DNA of 6,582 bases, taken from assembly GCA_020853455.1 (NCBI GenBank), contig JADYYV010000151.1, forward strand, positions 1 through 6,582, read 5' to 3'. The stretch comes from Alphaproteobacteria bacterium. GTDB taxonomy: Bacteria; Pseudomonadota; Alphaproteobacteria; Micavibrionales; UBA2020. The position numbers were made by a program, and so were the translations under genes. This document shows positions 3,924 to 6,582 of this stretch, one piece after another. The stretch's first letter is position 1. Every line of letters starts with the position of its first letter. The notes beneath the pieces are model-generated. The model was not told the origin of the DNA and ran no database searches. It saw only the letters and a program-made list of their open reading frames with translations.

Positions 3924-6527
3924 ATGGCACGCACCGAAAACGCCCCGCAGACAAAACTGCTGAAGGATTATAAAAAGCCCGATTTCGAAATCGACCATGT
4001 GCATCTGCTGTTCGACATTCATCCCGGCAAAACGCTGGTAACGGCGAAGACGGTTTACCGCCGTACGAACAGCGCCGCCAAAGACCTTGTGCTGGACGGT
4101 CAGGAACTGGTGCTTCATTCGGTAAAGCTGAACAACGAAGCGCTGTCGGGAAACCGTTACACCAAGGACGACAGCACGCTGACCATCAGCGATGTGCCGG
4201 ACAGCTTTACGCTCGATATCGTCACCGAAATTTACCCCGAGAAAAACACGGCGCTCGAGGGGCTCTACAGCTCCAGCGGCAATTACTGCACACAATGCGA
4301 GCCTGAAGGTTTCCGCAAGATCACCTATTATCTCGACCGTTCCGACGTCATGACGAAATTCACGACGCGGGTGCAGGCCGACAAAGACGCCTGCCCCGTC
4401 CTGCTGTCGAACGGCAACTGCATCGAGAAAGGCGAGCTGCCCGGCGGCCGTCATTTCGCGACCTGGGACGATCCGCATAAAAAACCCTGCTACCTGTTCG
4501 CGCTTGTCGCCGGCAACCTTGCGCATATCCACGACACCTTTACGACCATGAACGGCAAGAAGGTCGATCTCTACATTTACGTCAACCACGGCAACGAAAA
4601 GAAATGCGACCATGCGATGCTCGCGCTGAAAAATTCGATGAAGTGGGACGAAGAACAATACGGCCGCGAATACGACCTCGATATTTTCAACATCGTCGCC
4701 GTCAACGATTTCAACTTCGGCGCGATGGAAAACAAGAGCCTGAACATCTTCAACTCGAAACTCGTGCTTGCCGTTCCCGAAACCGCGACCGATGGCGATT
4801 ACCTGGCGATTGAAGGCGTGGTGGCGCATGAATATTTCCACAACTGGACCGGCAACCGCATCACCTGCCGCGACTGGTTCCAACTGAGCCTGAAAGAGGG
4901 CTTAACGGTCTTCCGCGATCAATGCTTTTCGTCCGACATGAACTCGGCCGCCGTGCAGCGCGTCGACGACGTTGAACAGCTGCGCAACGCCCAGTTCCCC
5001 GAAGACGCAAGCCCGATGGCGCATCCGATCCGCCCCGATAACTATATCGAGATCAACAATTTCTACACCGCGACCGTGTACGAAAAAGGCGCGGAAGTGA
5101 TCCGCATGATCCATTCGCTGCTCGGCCCCGAAAAATACCGCAAGGGCACCGACCTCTATTTCGCGCGCCATGACGGGCAGGCCGTCACCTGCGACGAGTG
5201 CGTGAAGTGCATGGCCGACGCATCGGGCATCGACCTGACGCAGTTCAAGCTCTGGTACATGCAGGCCGGCACGCCCGAGATCAGGGTGAAGTCGGAATAC
5301 GACGCGCTGACGAAACGCTTTACGCTGAAACTGGAACAGCACACCCCCGCCACGCCCAACCAGTCGGGCAAATCGCCCATGCACATGCCTATTGCGGTCG
5401 GCCTGCTGGGCAAGAACGGCGCGGATTTGCTGCCCGAAGGCACACGGATGCTGGAACTGCGGGAGAAAACGCAGGATTTCGTGTTCGAAGGCATCGCCGA
5501 AAAACCCGTGCCGTCGCTGCTGCGCGGGTTCTCCGCCCCCGTGAAGATTTATTCCGACCTGACCGAAAACGATTTGCTGTTCCTGATGGCGCATGACAGC
5601 GACGGTTTCAACCGCTGGGATGCGGGGCAAACATACCTGCAACGCCTGATCCTCGGCTATGCGAATGGAAAATCAAAAGTGCTGCCGCCCGACTGCATCA
5701 GCGCGTTCGGCAAGCTGATCGCCGATACCAAGGCCGACAAGGCGCTGCTGGCAAAGGCGCTGGCGCTGCCGTCGGAAACCTATCTGGCGCAGCTGATGGA
5801 TGTCGTCGATGTCGATGGCCTGTATGACGCGCGCCAGTTTATCCTGGGCGAAGTCGGCCGCACGTTTGAAGGCACCCTGAAACAGCTGTACCTGAACAAC
5901 GTCGATAACGGGCCCTACAGCCCCTCGCCCGCCGCGATGGGCAAGCGCCGGCTGAAGTCGGTCGCGCTGCGCTACATCCACGAAGCGAACGAGGCGGAGG
6001 GCGTGAAGCTGGCCGCGCAGCAGTTCAGGGATGCGACGAACATGACCGACAAGGTCGGCGCGCTCGCCATCCTGACCGATACCCATTCTGCGGAGGCGCA
6101 AGCCGCGTTCGAGGAGTTCTATTCCGAATGGAAGGCCGACCCGCTGGTGTTGGATAAATGGTTCAGCCTGCAGGCGATCGGCGACCGCGCCGATATCGTG
6201 GAATCCGTGGGCAAGCTGACCGCGCACCCCGATTTTACATACAAGAACCCGAACCGCCTGCGCTCCCTCGTCGGCGCGTTTGCCATGAACAACCAGCGCT
6301 GGTTCCACCGCAAGGACGGCGCGGGTTACAGGCTGCTGGCCGACACGGTTATCAAGGTGAATGCGATCAATCCTTCGACCGCCGCGCGCCTGCTGAACCC
6401 TTTGCGTAACTGGAAACGCTATGACGCCGCACGCAAGTCCTTGATGGAAAATGAATTAAAGCGTATCCTGTCGGAGAAGGACATCTCCAACGATGTTTAT
6501 GAGATTGCATCCAAAAGTTTAAGCTAG
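3924..6527 (+). CDS. pepN: Aminopeptidase N (M1 family zinc metallopeptidase)
   Basis: A complete 867-residue protein, close to the 870 residues of Escherichia coli PepN and collinear with it. It removes N-terminal residues from cytoplasmic peptides in the late steps of protein turnover. No signal peptide is seen. The N-terminal beta domain contains TQCEPEGF with E126, which binds the substrate amino group. The exopeptidase motif GAMEN is at 266-270. The zinc site is HEYFH (302-306), with catalytic E303, and E325 in SLKEGLTVFRDQ. The transition-state tyrosine is Y386 in TVYEKGAEV. The C-terminal half is the helical superdomain. The start has a good SD (AAAGGAA at 3908-3914, 9-nt spacer) and lies 5 nt after the VOC stop, so it is probably co-transcribed with the cassette, although an internal promoter cannot be excluded. 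An unusual cysteine spacing, C423-x2-C426-x2-C429, occurs where E. coli has TCDDFVQAM. Confidence 0.97.
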   Translation: MARTENAPQTKLLKDYKKPDFEIDHVHLLFDIHPGKTLVTAKTVYRRTNSAAKDLVLDGQELVLHSVKLNNEALSGNRYTKDDSTLTISDVPDSFTLDIVTEIYPEKNTALEGLYSSSGNYCTQCEPEGFRKITYYLDRSDVMTKFTTRVQADKDACPVLLSNGNCIEKGELPGGRHFATWDDPHKKPCYLFALVAGNLAHIHDTFTTMNGKKVDLYIYVNHGNEKKCDHAMLALKNSMKWDEEQYGREYDLDIFNIVAVNDFNFGAMENKSLNIFNSKLVLAVPETATDGDYLAIEGVVAHEYFHNWTGNRITCRDWFQLSLKEGLTVFRDQCFSSDMNSAAVQRVDDVEQLRNAQFPEDASPMAHPIRPDNYIEINNFYTATVYEKGAEVIRMIHSLLGPEKYRKGTDLYFARHDGQAVTCDECVKCMADASGIDLTQFKLWYMQAGTPEIRVKSEYDALTKRFTLKLEQHTPATPNQSGKSPMHMPIAVGLLGKNGADLLPEGTRMLELREKTQDFVFEGIAEKPVPSLLRGFSAPVKIYSDLTENDLLFLMAHDSDGFNRWDAGQTYLQRLILGYANGKSKVLPPDCISAFGKLIADTKADKALLAKALALPSETYLAQLMDVVDVDGLYDARQFILGEVGRTFEGTLKQLYLNNVDNGPYSPSPAAMGKRRLKSVALRYIHEANEAEGVKLAAQQFRDATNMTDKVGALAILTDTHSAEAQAAFEEFYSEWKADPLVLDKWFSLQAIGDRADIVESVGKLTAHPDFTYKNPNRLRSLVGAFAMNNQRWFHRKDGAGYRLLADTVIKVNAINPSTAARLLNPLRNWKRYDAARKSLMENELKRILSEKDISNDVYEIASKSLS

Positions 6528-6535
6528 AGAAGCTC

Positions 6536-6582
6536 ATGACCGCTGAATTTGCCGACCATGACTGCCTGATTTGCAAAAAGCC
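6536..6582 (+). CDS. Start of a downstream gene, possibly HIT-family protein (3' end outside window)
   Basis: An ATG 8 nt after the pepN stop opens a frame reading MTAEFADHDCLICKK to the window edge. A purine-rich stretch (GAGAAG, 6527-6532) could serve as ribosome site, though its spacing is short. The DCLICKK segment resembles the Cys-x2-Cys opening of some histidine-triad (HIT) nucleotide hydrolases, usually of the form DCIFCKI. Only 15 residues are visible, so the HIT assignment is a guess. The reading frame itself is plausible from the tight spacing and would belong to the same transcription unit as pepN. Confidence 0.4.
   Translation, partial: MTAEFADHDCLICKK

Noticed and set aside
3870..4883. 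337-codon minus-strand open frame opposite pepN
   Set aside because: It is the antisense of the strongly conserved PepN N-terminal half including GAMEN and HEYFH; no independent support.
4902..5642. 246-codon minus-strand open frame opposite the middle of pepN
   Set aside because: It is a low-complexity, Arg/His/Gln-rich shadow with no SD or recognisable domain, fully explained by pepN codon bias.

Overview
The window is a GC-rich, densely packed bacterial segment. Codon use, the short C-terminal tail on Obg and a close match to the proteobacterial PepN architecture suggest a Gram-negative, probably alphaproteobacterial genome. That placement is an inference from style, not from a marker gene.

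Layout. (1) Positions 1-261 hold the 3' end of the ribosome-assembly GTPase gene obg on the plus strand. (2) Positions 262-571 are an AT-richer intergenic region. It holds two inverted repeats and, on the minus strand, a strong Shine-Dalgarno sequence leading into a convincing signal peptide (ATG at 357) whose reading frame runs on antisense to obg. No plus-strand gene or intrinsic terminator is seen there. (3) Positions 572-3918 hold four plus-strand genes: a stand-alone acyl carrier protein (ACP), an FkbH-like HAD-IIIC phosphatase/glyceryl transferase, a class I SAM-dependent methyltransferase, and a VOC (glyoxalase/epimerase fold) protein. The last three are joined by 4-base ATGA overlaps. 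(4) Positions 3924-6527 hold a complete aminopeptidase N (pepN), starting 5 nt after the VOC stop. (5) At 6536 a further plus-strand gene begins and runs off the window; it may be a HIT-family protein.

How the genes may work together. FkbH enzymes are known to take 1,3-bisphosphoglycerate, remove a phosphate and load the glyceryl group onto an ACP; in polyketide pathways this starts methoxymalonyl-ACP synthesis. Here the ACP and FkbH-like protein sit with a methyltransferase and a VOC protein. The two oxidising enzymes of the methoxymalonyl route and any polyketide synthase are absent from the window. The simplest reading is a compact cassette that makes an ACP-tethered glyceryl (glycerate-derived) unit and then methylates and/or epimerises it for transfer to an acceptor encoded elsewhere. 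The product is not determinable from this sequence. The main items for a second look are this cassette and the hidden minus-strand signal-peptide ORF in the obg-ACP interval.
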